This document shows, piece after piece, positions 7,696 to 15,997 of a stretch of DNA of 34,666 nt. Below the pieces are notes generated by a model. It was not told the origin of the DNA, did not search any database, and saw nothing but the letters and a program-made list of their open reading frames with translations. The stretch is from Hyphomonas oceanitis SCH89 (GTDB lineage Bacteria; Pseudomonadota; Alphaproteobacteria; Caulobacterales; Hyphomonadaceae): positions 1-34,666 of the forward strand of contig NZ_ARYL01000038.1 of NCBI RefSeq assembly GCF_000685295.1, given 5' to 3'. The position numbers and the translations under genes are program-made. Numbering within the stretch: the first letter of the stretch is position 1; each line of letters starts with the position of its first letter.

Positions 7696-9279
7696 CTAAT
7701 CGATAGGCGGGACAGGTTGTTGCGGTACGTCCTTGCTGAGTTCCGGAACTTCCAGAATTCCCCGTCCCAGATGGCTGTGGCTGCGGCTATAGAAGAAGTA
7801 GATCAGGAGGCCAATCGCCCCCCAGATCGGCAACACCATTTGTGCAACGAAGGGCAGGTTCAGGTAGAGGCCGAGACAGCCGAGCGCAGCGATTGGAGCG
7901 ATGACCCAAATCAGCGGCGTGCGGAAAGGCCGGTGACGCTTGGGATCGGTGCGGCGCAGAATCATGACCGCTAGCGCCACCATGAAGAAGGCGAACAGCG
8001 TACCGGAGTTGGAGATATCGGCCAGCTGCCCGACCGGGAAGAAGGCGGCTGCGATCGCGACAACGATGCCGGTGAAAATGGTCATCTTCCAGGGGGTGCG
8101 ATATTTGGGGTGCACGTCCGACAGGCTTTCCGGAAGCAGGCCGTCACGGGCCATGACAAAGAAAATGCGCGTCTGGCCGTAGATCATCATCAGGATAACC
8201 GAGGGCAGGGCGATTGACGCGGCAAGGCCCACGAGGTTGCCGATCAGCGGGAAATTGATCCGGCGCAGTGTCTCGGCCAGCGCTTCCTTGGAACAGACGA
8301 TGGGGGCTGTGCCTTCGCGGGCCAGTTCTGCGCAGCGATTGGCGAAGCCGATACCATCCGGGCCAAGCACCATCCCGGCCGCATCGCGAACCGGCTGGGC
8401 GCCCACGGTGCCGACGACACCGGCCGCGACCAGAAGATAGAAAATCGTACAGATGGCGAGGGACCCGATCAGGCCGATCGGCACGTTTCGCTGCGGGTTC
8501 TTGGTCTCTTCTGCCGCCGTGGAGACGGCGTCAAAGCCGACATAGGCGAAGAAGATGGACGCAGCTGCGCCGACCACCCCCAATCCGTCATGACCCAATA
8601 TCCCTGTCGGGAGAAGCGGCGAGAAATTCTCGCCCTTGAGCAGCGGCATGCTGAGAACGATGAAAGCCGTCAGCGCCACGATCTTGATCGCAACAAGTAC
8701 GGCGTTGACCGAGGCGCTCTCGCTGGTGCCAAGCACGAGGAGCCATGTGACCGCGCCAGCGACCAGAATGGCTGGCAGGTTGACGATGCCATGGCTGAAA
8801 TCGACAGTCGGAATGAAGCCGCTAAAGCCCCATGCCGGGCCGCTACTTAAAAACTCGGGTAACCCTAGCCCTGTCGTATGCTGGATGAGGCCCATGACAT
8901 AGCCAGACCAGCCAACGCACACGGCCGAGGCGGCCACGGCATATTCGAGGATCAGCGCCCAGCCGACCATCCAGGCCAGCAGCTCGCCCATGACCGCGTA
9001 GGTATAAGTGTAGGCGGAGCCTGAAACCGGCACCATGGAGGCCAGCTCGGAGTAGCAGAGTGCGGCCACGGCGCAGACAAAGCCAGCGATGACGAATGAG
9101 AACATCATGCCCGGGCCGGCCTTTTGTGCGGCGGCGGCGGTCAGCACGAAAATACCCGTGCCGATAATGGCGCCGATGCCCAGCATGGTCAGCTGGAAGG
9201 CGCCAAGGGAGCGGTGAAGTGACTTGCTTTCGGCCGTTGCCAAAATGGCATCCAGCGATTTGATCCGGTCGAAAATCAT
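7696..9279 (-). CDS. APC-family amino acid permease
   Basis: 527 residues with about 12-13 hydrophobic segments. The N-terminus has FQLTMLGIGAIIGTGIFVLTA, the glycine-rich first helix that binds substrate in the amino acid-polyamine-organocation superfamily, and FFAYVGFDAVSTAAEETKNP, the signature of the cationic amino acid transporter branch (CAT/YfnA-like). Length and layout are normal for that branch. It is an inner-membrane amino acid importer or exchanger; the substrate is not readable. No good Shine-Dalgarno sequence precedes the ATG. It is followed on the same strand by the exported amidohydrolase, so uptake of released amino acids is a reasonable guess. Confidence 0.92.
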   Translation of the reverse strand: MIFDRIKSLDAILATAESKSLHRSLGAFQLTMLGIGAIIGTGIFVLTAAAAQKAGPGMMFSFVIAGFVCAVAALCYSELASMVPVSGSAYTYTYAVMGELLAWMVGWALILEYAVAASAVCVGWSGYVMGLIQHTTGLGLPEFLSSGPAWGFSGFIPTVDFSHGIVNLPAILVAGAVTWLLVLGTSESASVNAVLVAIKIVALTAFIVLSMPLLKGENFSPLLPTGILGHDGLGVVGAAASIFFAYVGFDAVSTAAEETKNPQRNVPIGLIGSLAICTIFYLLVAAGVVGTVGAQPVRDAAGMVLGPDGIGFANRCAELAREGTAPIVCSKEALAETLRRINFPLIGNLVGLAASIALPSVILMMIYGQTRIFFVMARDGLLPESLSDVHPKYRTPWKMTIFTGIVVAIAAAFFPVGQLADISNSGTLFAFFMVALAVMILRRTDPKRHRPFRTPLIWVIAPIAALGCLGLYLNLPFVAQMVLPIWGAIGLLIYFFYSRSHSHLGRGILEVPELSKDVPQQPVPPID

Positions 9280-9561
9280 GGGGGAAAATCTTTCAGGCGA
9301 GATGCCTATTGCGCAAGGATAGAGGCAAATTTCCCCCGCGCAAGGTGGATTTCGGAGGGTCTCGTTGGGCGGGGGGAGTGCTGCAATGTTTCATCGCATC
9401 TGCCCGAAAAAGTGCGCGACTTCATTGCATTGACGACGGATCGGCGGGCTTTGTGCGTCTTATCACTGTTAATACGGGACAAGACCTATTGGCCCCGCCC
9501 GGCTTCTCATGCAGTGCAGCCCGCATGGCCGCCGCCATTATTAAAAGACAAGGTATGCCCA

Positions 9562-10275
9562 GTGATCAACGCGCCGACTGCATCAGCCAAACCCGCCAGA
9601 AAACGCGAGGCTTTCCTGCCTTTCCTGCCGAAATTCATGAGCGGTACGAAAGCCCTGCGCTGGCTGAAGCGCGTGCATGCGTGGACGGGCCTCTGGGGCG
9701 CGCTGATCTTCCTGATGATGGGCATGAGCGGTTTCCTGCTGAACCACAGGTCGACGGCGAAGATAGACACGGGCGCACCGAAGGAGGTGTCATCGGTGGT
9801 TCTGGAAGTCTTTCCTGCCGCAATCGGATCGCAGGAAGATCTCGGGACGTGGGCTCAGGACACGTTCGGCACAAGCATAGTGCCGCGTGCCTCGAAGGCT
9901 GAACCGGCCCGGCAGGGCAAGGGAGAAAGCGCCGTGTTCATGAATACCGAAGTCACGCCCGTCGAGGTGTGGAAGCAATCGTTCAAAGGACCGAACGGTT
10001 CACTGCTCGTGGAATATGCCAAGGGATCAACCACGGTGACGGCCACGCGAACGGCGGAGAATATTCTCGGGCTTATCAAGAACCTGCACAAGGGCAGTGG
10101 CCTCGGCATTCTCTGGATCCTGTTCATCGACCTGACCGCAGGCGCACTTATCACGATGAGCCTGACGGGCGCATTGCTCTGGAGCCAGCTGCATGGGCCG
10201 CGTCTTGCTGCCATCGGGATCGCGTCCGGATGCCTGATGCTGGGCCTGTTCGCCTCGCTGCCGAATTTTATCTAG
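9562..10275 (+). CDS. PepSY-type transmembrane protein
   Basis: 237 residues from GTG 9562, preceded by AAGG at a plausible distance; the frame is open further upstream to a GTG at 9412, but that extension is proline-rich and atypical, and an ATG at 9637 is a shorter option. RWLKRVHAWTGLWGALIFLMMGMSGFLLNH (about 33-62) is the characteristic first membrane helix of PepSY-associated TM proteins. A periplasmic stretch follows, then NLHKGSGLGILW with a second helix, and a third helix at the C-terminus. Such proteins often accompany iron or siderophore uptake, but no uptake gene is adjacent here. The 282 bp upstream show no clear operator. The gene ends two bases from the convergent PLP decarboxylase gene. 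Confidence 0.7.
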   Translation: MINAPTASAKPARKREAFLPFLPKFMSGTKALRWLKRVHAWTGLWGALIFLMMGMSGFLLNHRSTAKIDTGAPKEVSSVVLEVFPAAIGSQEDLGTWAQDTFGTSIVPRASKAEPARQGKGESAVFMNTEVTPVEVWKQSFKGPNGSLLVEYAKGSTTVTATRTAENILGLIKNLHKGSGLGILWILFIDLTAGALITMSLTGALLWSQLHGPRLAAIGIASGCLMLGLFASLPNFI

Positions 10276-10276
10276 C

Positions 10277-11515
10277 TCAACTGTAACGCGCCTCGACCTT
10301 CGCTCCGGCCTTGCCGGCGGCGACGGCTTCAACGCTGGCTTTCAGGTCAGCCAGATAGGCGTCCACCACCTCGGCATGCTTCGGCGACAGCATCAGGTGC
10401 AGGCTCGGTGGCTCCTTGGTGACGGAGGTAAACCAGCCGCGCCGGTATATTTCGCCATAGATGGCGAAGGCGTGATGCTCCGGATGGCGAAAGGCGACCA
10501 AGCCAAGCATCGGATTGCCGAGGATTTCGAAGCCGAGTTGTTTGACGCCTTCTTCAATGCGCTCGCGTGTTTTGCAGACGAGGTCCTGCTTCTCGCGATA
10601 GCCCTCGACGCCAAGTGTGTTCATCACAGCCCATGCCGCCGAGATGGCACCGCCGGGGCGTGTGCCTGCCAGCGTCGGCGTTTTCATTGGCGCGCCGGAC
10701 CAGCCCGCCATGTCGAACGGCATGTATTCATAGAGGGCTTCTGAGCGGAAGAGGACGGTCGAGGCGCCCTTGGCGCAATAGCCATATTTGTGCAGGTCGG
10801 CGCTCATCGAATGGACTTGCGGAACCTCGAAATCAAAAGGTGGCACAGGCACGCCGTTCATGCGCGCGAAGGGGGCGAAATAACCACCGACGCAGGCATC
10901 GACATGCAGCCAGACATTCTTCTTCGCAGCCACGTCGCCGAGCGCGGCAATCGGATCAATGATCCCGTGCGGGAAGCTTGGCGCCGAACCGACCATCATG
11001 ATCGTCGCGTCATCGACCGCTTCGCCCATGGCGACAGGGTCTGCTTCATAGGAGCCGTCAGTCTTTAGCGGCACGCGGCGGATTTCGATATCCATCAGGT
11101 GGGCCGCCTTGTCGAAGGCGAGGTGGGCTGACTGGGCGAGCACGATATTTGCGCCTTCGCGCGGGCGGCCATTGGCGCGGGCATAGTCGCGCGCGGTCTT
11201 GATCGCCATCGTGATCGAGTCGGTACCGCCGGACGTCATCGCGCCGGTCGCGCCTTCCGGGCCATGCAGCAGCTCAAGGCCCATCGCGATGACCTCCTTC
11301 TCCATCTGCGCAAGGCTGGGGAAGGCGAGGGGACCGAGGCCATTCTCGGCCATATACATCCCGTAGGCTTCATGTTGCACGCTGGACACGTCCTCGCCGG
11401 CATTGAAGACATAGACGGCGGTGCGCCCGTCGCGCCAGGCTGCGTCGCCGCCGCCACGCGCCACCATGTCGGCTTTCACCTCGCTCCATTCGCGTCCGTG
11501 CTGTGGCATCTTCAT
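10277..11515 (-). CDS. Group II PLP-dependent decarboxylase / sphingosine-1-phosphate lyase-like
   Basis: 412 residues from ATG 11515 (GGAGG 11 bases upstream); an in-frame ATG at 11536 would add seven residues. Fold-type I features are present: TSGGTDSITMAI is the phosphate-binding loop, HVDACVGGY carries the aspartate that pairs with the pyridine nitrogen, and SADLHKYGYCAKG carries the Schiff-base lysine (K243 in this numbering). The sequence is closer to the sphingosine-1-phosphate lyase and aromatic or glutamate decarboxylase group than to aminotransferases. The natural substrate cannot be assigned. It faces away from sspB, with about 260 bp between them. Confidence 0.85.
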   Translation of the reverse strand: MKMPQHGREWSEVKADMVARGGGDAAWRDGRTAVYVFNAGEDVSSVQHEAYGMYMAENGLGPLAFPSLAQMEKEVIAMGLELLHGPEGATGAMTSGGTDSITMAIKTARDYARANGRPREGANIVLAQSAHLAFDKAAHLMDIEIRRVPLKTDGSYEADPVAMGEAVDDATIMMVGSAPSFPHGIIDPIAALGDVAAKKNVWLHVDACVGGYFAPFARMNGVPVPPFDFEVPQVHSMSADLHKYGYCAKGASTVLFRSEALYEYMPFDMAGWSGAPMKTPTLAGTRPGGAISAAWAVMNTLGVEGYREKQDLVCKTRERIEEGVKQLGFEILGNPMLGLVAFRHPEHHAFAIYGEIYRRGWFTSVTKEPPSLHLMLSPKHAEVVDAYLADLKASVEAVAAGKAGAKVEARYS

Positions 11516-11661
11516 GGCGTGGGCTTCCTCCGGCATCTCGCTGTTATTTTTGCAGTCAGCTTATACGCCCGTGGGCCGCATGGCCAGCGAACGCGGAACG
11601 CCCCCAGACCTGCTTGTATGACTGCAGCTGCGAAGATATTCACATCCCCCATGAGGCGACG

Positions 11662-11688
11662 AGGCGAGGTGAAAAATAATCCTCGCCT
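11662..11688. other. Inverted repeat in the sspB upstream region
   Basis: AGGCGAGG and CCTCGCCT form eight pairs around an 11-base AT-rich loop. It lies about 90 bp upstream of sspB and 150 bp upstream of the divergent decarboxylase. It has no adjacent T-run in the plus direction, so an operator or a leader hairpin is as likely as a terminator. Confidence 0.35.
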
Positions 11689-11776
11689 GCCGTGCGAAGC
11701 CCGTTGCCGGTTGAGGGTGCCGGGCATAGTGTACAGGAAAATAACCAACACCAGAATCGAGGGTCGATCAGCGAAC

Positions 11777-12241
11777 ATGACGGACTATATCGGATATGAT
11801 GCGCTCACCCAGGCTGCCATGCGCGGTGTCGTACGCGAGGCGCTGAAGCGCGCACTGGCCAATGGGGGCCTGCCGGGCGAACATCATTTCTACATCACGT
11901 TCCGCACCAAGGCGCCCGGCGTCAAAGTGGCTGACTACCTGATGGAACGCTTTCCGGAAGACATGACGATTGTTGTCCAGCACCAGTTCTGGGACTTGGA
12001 AGTCAACGAAGGCCATTTCGAGATTATCCTGAAATTCTCCGGCGTGCCGCAGCACCTGTTCGTGCCCTATGCCGCAATCACACGCTTCGTCGATCCGTCG
12101 GTCAATTTCGGCCTGACCTTCGAGACAGCTGCGAAGGACGATTCAGTCATCGCGCCCGCCGCTGCCTTCCAGGCCGCTGAGCCCGAGGCCGCACCGGCAG
12201 CCGGTACGGTCGTCAATCTCGACGCCTTCCGGCGCAAATAG
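11777..12241 (+). CDS. sspB: ClpXP adaptor SspB, alphaproteobacterial type
   Basis: 154 residues from ATG 11777. The body has the SspB fold signature: GEHHFYITFRTKAPGVKV, then VVQHQFWDLEV and GHFEIILKFSGVPQHLFVPYAAITRFVDPSVNFGL. A flexible Ala/Pro/Glu-rich linker (about 120-143) leads to the C-terminal tail VVNLDAFRRK, which in this family is the short peptide that docks on the ClpX N-domain. SspB binds tmRNA-tagged proteins and delivers them to ClpXP, so it works with the ssrA gene 6 kb upstream. Ribosome-site complementarity is weak (GAGGG about 13 bases upstream). Confidence 0.93.
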   Translation: MTDYIGYDALTQAAMRGVVREALKRALANGGLPGEHHFYITFRTKAPGVKVADYLMERFPEDMTIVVQHQFWDLEVNEGHFEIILKFSGVPQHLFVPYAAITRFVDPSVNFGLTFETAAKDDSVIAPAAAFQAAEPEAAPAAGTVVNLDAFRRK

Positions 12242-12253
12242 GTCGTCGGCGCA

Positions 12254-12709
12254 TTGGCAGAGACTGAAAAGCCCCGCATCAGCGACGCTGACATGCTTGC
12301 CCGTTTCCAGGGCTCCAAGAAGCGGCCGCCCTGTTCTGACACACTTGGCATGACTCTGGTTGAAGTCGAGCAGGACAAGATGCGCATCCGCATGGATTTT
12401 GACGTGGCGCAAATGTTCGCCAACCCGACCGGCGCTGTGCAAGGCGGGTTCATTTCGGCCATGCTGGACGAGGCGATGAGCACATGCGTCATCATCGCGT
12501 CCAACGTGACGATGACCGCGCCAACCCTTGAAATGAAAACAAGTTTCCTGCGCCGCCTGATGCCCGGTGCCGCCAGTGTCGAGGCGCGCATCCTGAAGCT
12601 CGGCAAGTCTGCCGCCTTCATGGAGGCCGAGTGTTTCGGTCCTGACGGCGAGCTGGTCGCCAAGGCGACCGCGACGGCCATTCCTATGCCGTTCAAGCGC
12701 CTCGGCTGA
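12254..12709 (+). CDS. PaaI-like hotdog thioesterase 1
   Basis: 151 residues from TTG 12254, only 12 bases after sspB; ATG 12292 is an alternative but would trim the N-terminus. NPTGAVQGGFISAMLDEAMSTC (58-79) is the central hotdog helix with the conserved acidic pair at 72-73, as in PaaI/YigI-type acyl-CoA thioesterases. The end reads EAECFGPDGELVAKATATAIPM, a typical last strand of this fold. The stop codon overlaps the start of the next gene (TGATG), so translation is coupled. The acyl substrate is unknown. Confidence 0.88.
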   Translation: MAETEKPRISDADMLARFQGSKKRPPCSDTLGMTLVEVEQDKMRIRMDFDVAQMFANPTGAVQGGFISAMLDEAMSTCVIIASNVTMTAPTLEMKTSFLRRLMPGAASVEARILKLGKSAAFMEAECFGPDGELVAKATATAIPMPFKRLG

Positions 12710-13164
12710 TGAGCTTTGATGCGCGGTCCTATTGGCAGGAGATTCTCGGGAATCCCGACAAACGACCGCCGGCGACCGCCTTCGTCAATTTTGAACTGAT
12801 CGGCTTTGATCCGGAGACGGGGTGGTGCGAAGCGGCTTTCCTCGCGCCATCACAGGCCACCAATCCGGGCGGGAATGTGCAGGGTGGGTTCGTGACGGCG
12901 ATGCTGGATGAGGTCATGTCGGTGGCTGGCTCAATCGTGCAGGGCGGTCCCGCCATGTCGCCGACGCTGCAGATGACGACCAGCTTCATCCGGCCTGTTC
13001 CGGTTGGCGTGCGTCTTATCGGCCGTGGTCAGGTTGTGCGCCGGGGCCGTGCGGCCATCTTCACTGAAGGCTGGCTGCGCAATGAAAGCGGCGATCTTCT
13101 GGCGCAGGCGACTGCCAGCTGCATTCAGCGCGCGATGCCTGACCTTCTTCAGAAACAGGAATAA
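12709..13164 (+). CDS. PaaI-like hotdog thioesterase 2
   Basis: 151 residues, the same length as its upstream neighbour, with an ATG that overlaps that gene's stop codon. NPGGNVQGGFVTAMLDEVMSVAG (52-74) is the hotdog helix with acidic residues at 67-68. The two proteins share the NPxGxVQGGF..AMLDE core but differ elsewhere, so they look like an old duplication that may form a heteromer or split substrate range. The cytochrome P450 gene starts 61 bases downstream, hinting at a shared lipid or acyl-CoA pathway. Confidence 0.88.
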   Translation: MSFDARSYWQEILGNPDKRPPATAFVNFELIGFDPETGWCEAAFLAPSQATNPGGNVQGGFVTAMLDEVMSVAGSIVQGGPAMSPTLQMTTSFIRPVPVGVRLIGRGQVVRRGRAAIFTEGWLRNESGDLLAQATASCIQRAMPDLLQKQE

Positions 13165-13225
13165 GCGGGCAACGCGCCACGCCTTGTGCTATCCTCCCCA
13201 CAAAGAAGACTACCGGGAGGAAAAC

Positions 13226-14455
13226 ATGGCCGATGATGAGGGCACGATTGGTGTGCCGCAATCCGTAATCGAGGTGACGGCTTTCATGCCGGATGCTCGC
13301 AACGATCCACACCCCAAGCTGAAGGCGCTGCGCGAAAATTGCCCCGTCATGCGCGACGAGATGGCCAAGACCTGGTTTCTCACCCGCTATGGCGATGTGC
13401 GCGCCACGGTGAATGACCGGTCATTTGTGCGCCACCCGCTTCAATCGGAGGAGGGCTCGATCTCGCGCCAGCTGATTGAGGACGAGAACGAGCCGGGCCG
13501 CACAAGCATCCTGTTCCTCGACGAACCGGATCACTCGCGGGTTCGCCCGCCGCTCGCGAAGGCGTTCTATACGCGCATAAACAACATGAAGGCCGAGATC
13601 GAAGCCATTGTGGACGAGACAATCGAGGCGGCGCCTGCCAGTGGCCGTTTTGATCTCATGGCTGAGATTGCCGTACCGATTCCCGTTCTGGTCATTGCGC
13701 GCATTCTGGGCGTGGACGAGGAGCGCCTGCCGGAATTCCGCCAATGGTCGGAAGACGTGATCCTCGGCCTCAATCCCGTGCGCACGCCGGAAGAGACGGC
13801 CCGTATGGAAACGGGCAGCATCGCGCTCGACACATATTTCCGGGAGCTGATGGAAGCCCGGCGCGCTGCGCCCGGCGGCGACCTCATCTCCGACATGGTG
13901 CAATTGCAGGCGAGCGGAGACGCGCCGCTCAGCGATGATGAACTGGTTATCAATCTCGGCGCGCTGCTGGTGGGCGGTAACCTCACGACCACCGACCTGA
14001 TCGGCAATGGCGTCTGGCTGTTCCTGACCCATCCGGATCAGATGGCCGCCTTGAAAACCGAGCCGGGGCTGGGCGCGCAGGCCGTCGAGGAAGTGCTGCG
14101 CTTCGAGGCACCGGTGTCGGCCACGTCGCGCATACTGGAGGCAGACAAGTCTGTCGCCGGGTGCCCCATGAAGCACCGTCAGGTCGTGTTCTGTTCGCTT
14201 GCCTCGGCCAATCGCGATGCGGATACGTTCGACGCGCCCGATGCGTTCAACATCACGGTGAAGCGCCCGAGCCATGTGGCGTTCGGTGGCGGCCCGCACA
14301 TCTGTATCGGCGCCCCGCTTGCGCGTATGGAGGCGCGGCGCGTCTACCAGAAACTGTTCGAGCGTTATCCTGACATGCGCTTGCCGAAGCAGGACATGGT
14401 GTGGAGGGCACTGCCATTCTTCAGAGGGCTGGAGCGGCTCGATGTGGAGGTCTAG
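13226..14455 (+). CDS. Cytochrome P450
   Basis: 409 residues; GGGAGG five bases before the ATG is one of the best ribosome sites in the window. FGGGPHICIG (353-362) is the haem loop, with ligand Cys360. E289-x-x-R292 is the K-helix pair. LLVGGNLTTTDLIG (247-260) is the I-helix, but the acidic residue normally before the threonine is replaced (GGNLTT), so the proton-relay pair is altered. DEPDHSRVRPPLAKAF matches the C-helix region of soluble bacterial P450s. No signal or membrane anchor is present, so it should be cytosolic and depend on separate redox partners, none of which are adjacent. The substrate is unknown. Confidence 0.95.
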   Translation: MADDEGTIGVPQSVIEVTAFMPDARNDPHPKLKALRENCPVMRDEMAKTWFLTRYGDVRATVNDRSFVRHPLQSEEGSISRQLIEDENEPGRTSILFLDEPDHSRVRPPLAKAFYTRINNMKAEIEAIVDETIEAAPASGRFDLMAEIAVPIPVLVIARILGVDEERLPEFRQWSEDVILGLNPVRTPEETARMETGSIALDTYFRELMEARRAAPGGDLISDMVQLQASGDAPLSDDELVINLGALLVGGNLTTTDLIGNGVWLFLTHPDQMAALKTEPGLGAQAVEEVLRFEAPVSATSRILEADKSVAGCPMKHRQVVFCSLASANRDADTFDAPDAFNITVKRPSHVAFGGGPHICIGAPLARMEARRVYQKLFERYPDMRLPKQDMVWRALPFFRGLERLDVEV

Positions 14456-14458
14456 GCC

Positions 14459-14818
14459 CTAGTCCATCGCCTCGGCGCTGAGCCAGATGCCTTCGCGCTC
14501 GCCCACGCGCCGCTCGACCAGCAGGCGGGCGACCTGATGGTCATCGTCGAACACATTGCCGGTGAGGCTGTCGAGCAGGGCCTTGGCGAGATTGTCCAAG
14601 TCCATCCACGGCGGCTCGCCGGTATATTCCATCACAATGTGGACGCTATAGTCGCCAAAGCCGGGGCGCAGGGGAGGGAAATCCTTGCGGAAGAATTCCT
14701 TCAATAGGGTCTTGTAATATTTTGCCTGCGTCGTCAGGCCATGGCAGCGCACTTCCAGCGCGCCCATCTCCGTGATGCGTGCACGGACTTTGCCTGATCT
14801 GATCCAGTCAGCGCTCAA
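14459..14818 (-). CDS. RusA-family Holliday junction endonuclease
   Basis: 119 residues from a TTG start, which has AAGGA somewhat far upstream. WMDLDNLAKALLDSLTG (71-87) followed by VFDDDHQV (89-96) is the RusA core: D73 and D75 and the DDD at 91-93 match the acidic residues that bind the catalytic metal. RusA enzymes are homodimers that cut four-way DNA junctions. They are mostly found in prophages, but no phage genes are visible here, so this is either a resident housekeeping copy or a domesticated one. It is convergent with the P450 gene (4-base gap) and downstream of the Sel1 gene. Confidence 0.82.
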   Translation of the reverse strand: MSADWIRSGKVRARITEMGALEVRCHGLTTQAKYYKTLLKEFFRKDFPPLRPGFGDYSVHIVMEYTGEPPWMDLDNLAKALLDSLTGNVFDDDHQVARLLVERRVGEREGIWLSAEAMD

Positions 14819-14849
14819 TAGCGGGTAATTCCTTGCGGTAAGTCAGGAT

Positions 14850-15809
14850 TTATTGGGGGCAGCTTTCTATATCTCCTAAGGCGCAAGCTCGCTCTACATA
14901 AACGGAAGCGGCTGCTTTGTCTTCCGGCAGTCCGACCCCGACGCGCAACAAGTCGGACATATCGAGGCAAGCGTAAGCCTTTCCTAGCTCACAACCGCGT
15001 TCCAGGAACTCAGCGCCGCGGTGGATGTTTTGGGCAATCAGTTTCCCTTTGACAAAAAGTTTGCCAACTTCCCAACACAGTTCGGCGCTTCCGCGATCGC
15101 ATGCCTTCTCAAGGATATCGATGCCTCTTTGTTCGTTCCTTGGAACGCCATCGCCTTTCAGATGCAGCGTTGCTGCCAGCTCGCAGACCACGGGATTTTG
15201 CTTTTGTTCACATTCCTTATCCAGATCATGCAGGCGCTTGACGGCCGCAGGCCGGATCTGTTCGGAGGGCTGCTTCCACATAAGATTTATGGTGCAAAAG
15301 CCACCTAAGTCGCAGGACTTTTGGAGCAGTTCCTCCGCCTTTTTTTCGTCTAGGCCAACGCCTTCGCCTTTAAGGTAATTTTGTGCCAGATTTTGGCACC
15401 CCACAGCGATGTCGTGATCACAAAGCTTTGTATAGACGTCAATGGCGCGGCGAAGTTCAGCCTCTGTCGGATTTTCGTATTTAGAAAGATAGACGGACAC
15501 ATTGTTGCAAGCCTCGATGAGGCCGAGCTCACAGGCGCGTTCATAGTAGGGAATACTGTCTTTCGCCTCCCCGACGATTCCATCGTATGATCGACCGAGT
15601 GCGAAGCAGGCTTCGGCGGAATCCATTTCGCAGCCTTTCGCGAAATGCCTTCTGGCGCCGTCAACGTCCATTTTCACGCCCCGGCCATCGAACAATCTTT
15701 GCCCACGGTCAATGCACTCTGCGGCAGTCTGGCAATTCGCCGGTTCCTTCGCATGCGCGGCGTTTAACGATGCAAACAAGATAACCATCAATGCGAGCAG
15801 CACTTTCAT
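14850..15809 (-). CDS. Exported cysteine-rich Sel1-repeat protein (Hcp-like)
   Basis: 319 residues from ATG 15809, chosen because it begins a clean signal peptide (MKVLLALMVILFASLNAAHA, cut before KEP). An in-frame ATG at 15863 would put 18 extra residues ahead of it. The mature part is a chain of about seven Sel1/TPR-like repeats of roughly 36 residues, each with cysteines near CELG and AC..LG positions, for example RGCEMDSAEACFALG and KACDRGSAELCWEVG. That pattern matches Helicobacter cysteine-rich proteins, whose repeats are each locked by a disulfide. Base use is more AT-rich than the neighbours. Function is probably protein binding or envelope signalling; no enzymatic role can be claimed. 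Confidence 0.8.
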   Translation of the reverse strand: MKVLLALMVILFASLNAAHAKEPANCQTAAECIDRGQRLFDGRGVKMDVDGARRHFAKGCEMDSAEACFALGRSYDGIVGEAKDSIPYYERACELGLIEACNNVSVYLSKYENPTEAELRRAIDVYTKLCDHDIAVGCQNLAQNYLKGEGVGLDEKKAEELLQKSCDLGGFCTINLMWKQPSEQIRPAAVKRLHDLDKECEQKQNPVVCELAATLHLKGDGVPRNEQRGIDILEKACDRGSAELCWEVGKLFVKGKLIAQNIHRGAEFLERGCELGKAYACLDMSDLLRVGVGLPEDKAAASVYVERACALGDIESCPQ

Positions 15810-15997
15810 GAGCAGTCTTGAGAACAGAACGGTCGGGATGGGCAGCTTGTCGATCATGGCCATATTGTCAGGCAGACCGGCCGACTTTTCCAGTCATTTC
15901 AAGCGCGCCTATGCCTTTTGGCCACCTTGCCCAATGCCGCCTGCATGCTAAACCCCGCGCCAGACATATCCAGCGCATTCCAACGGAGCCCTTCTTC

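Noticed and set aside
9412..9561. Upstream extension of the PepSY-type protein to GTG 9412
   Set aside because: The added 50 residues have no family match and no ribosome site; GTG 9562 is better supported.
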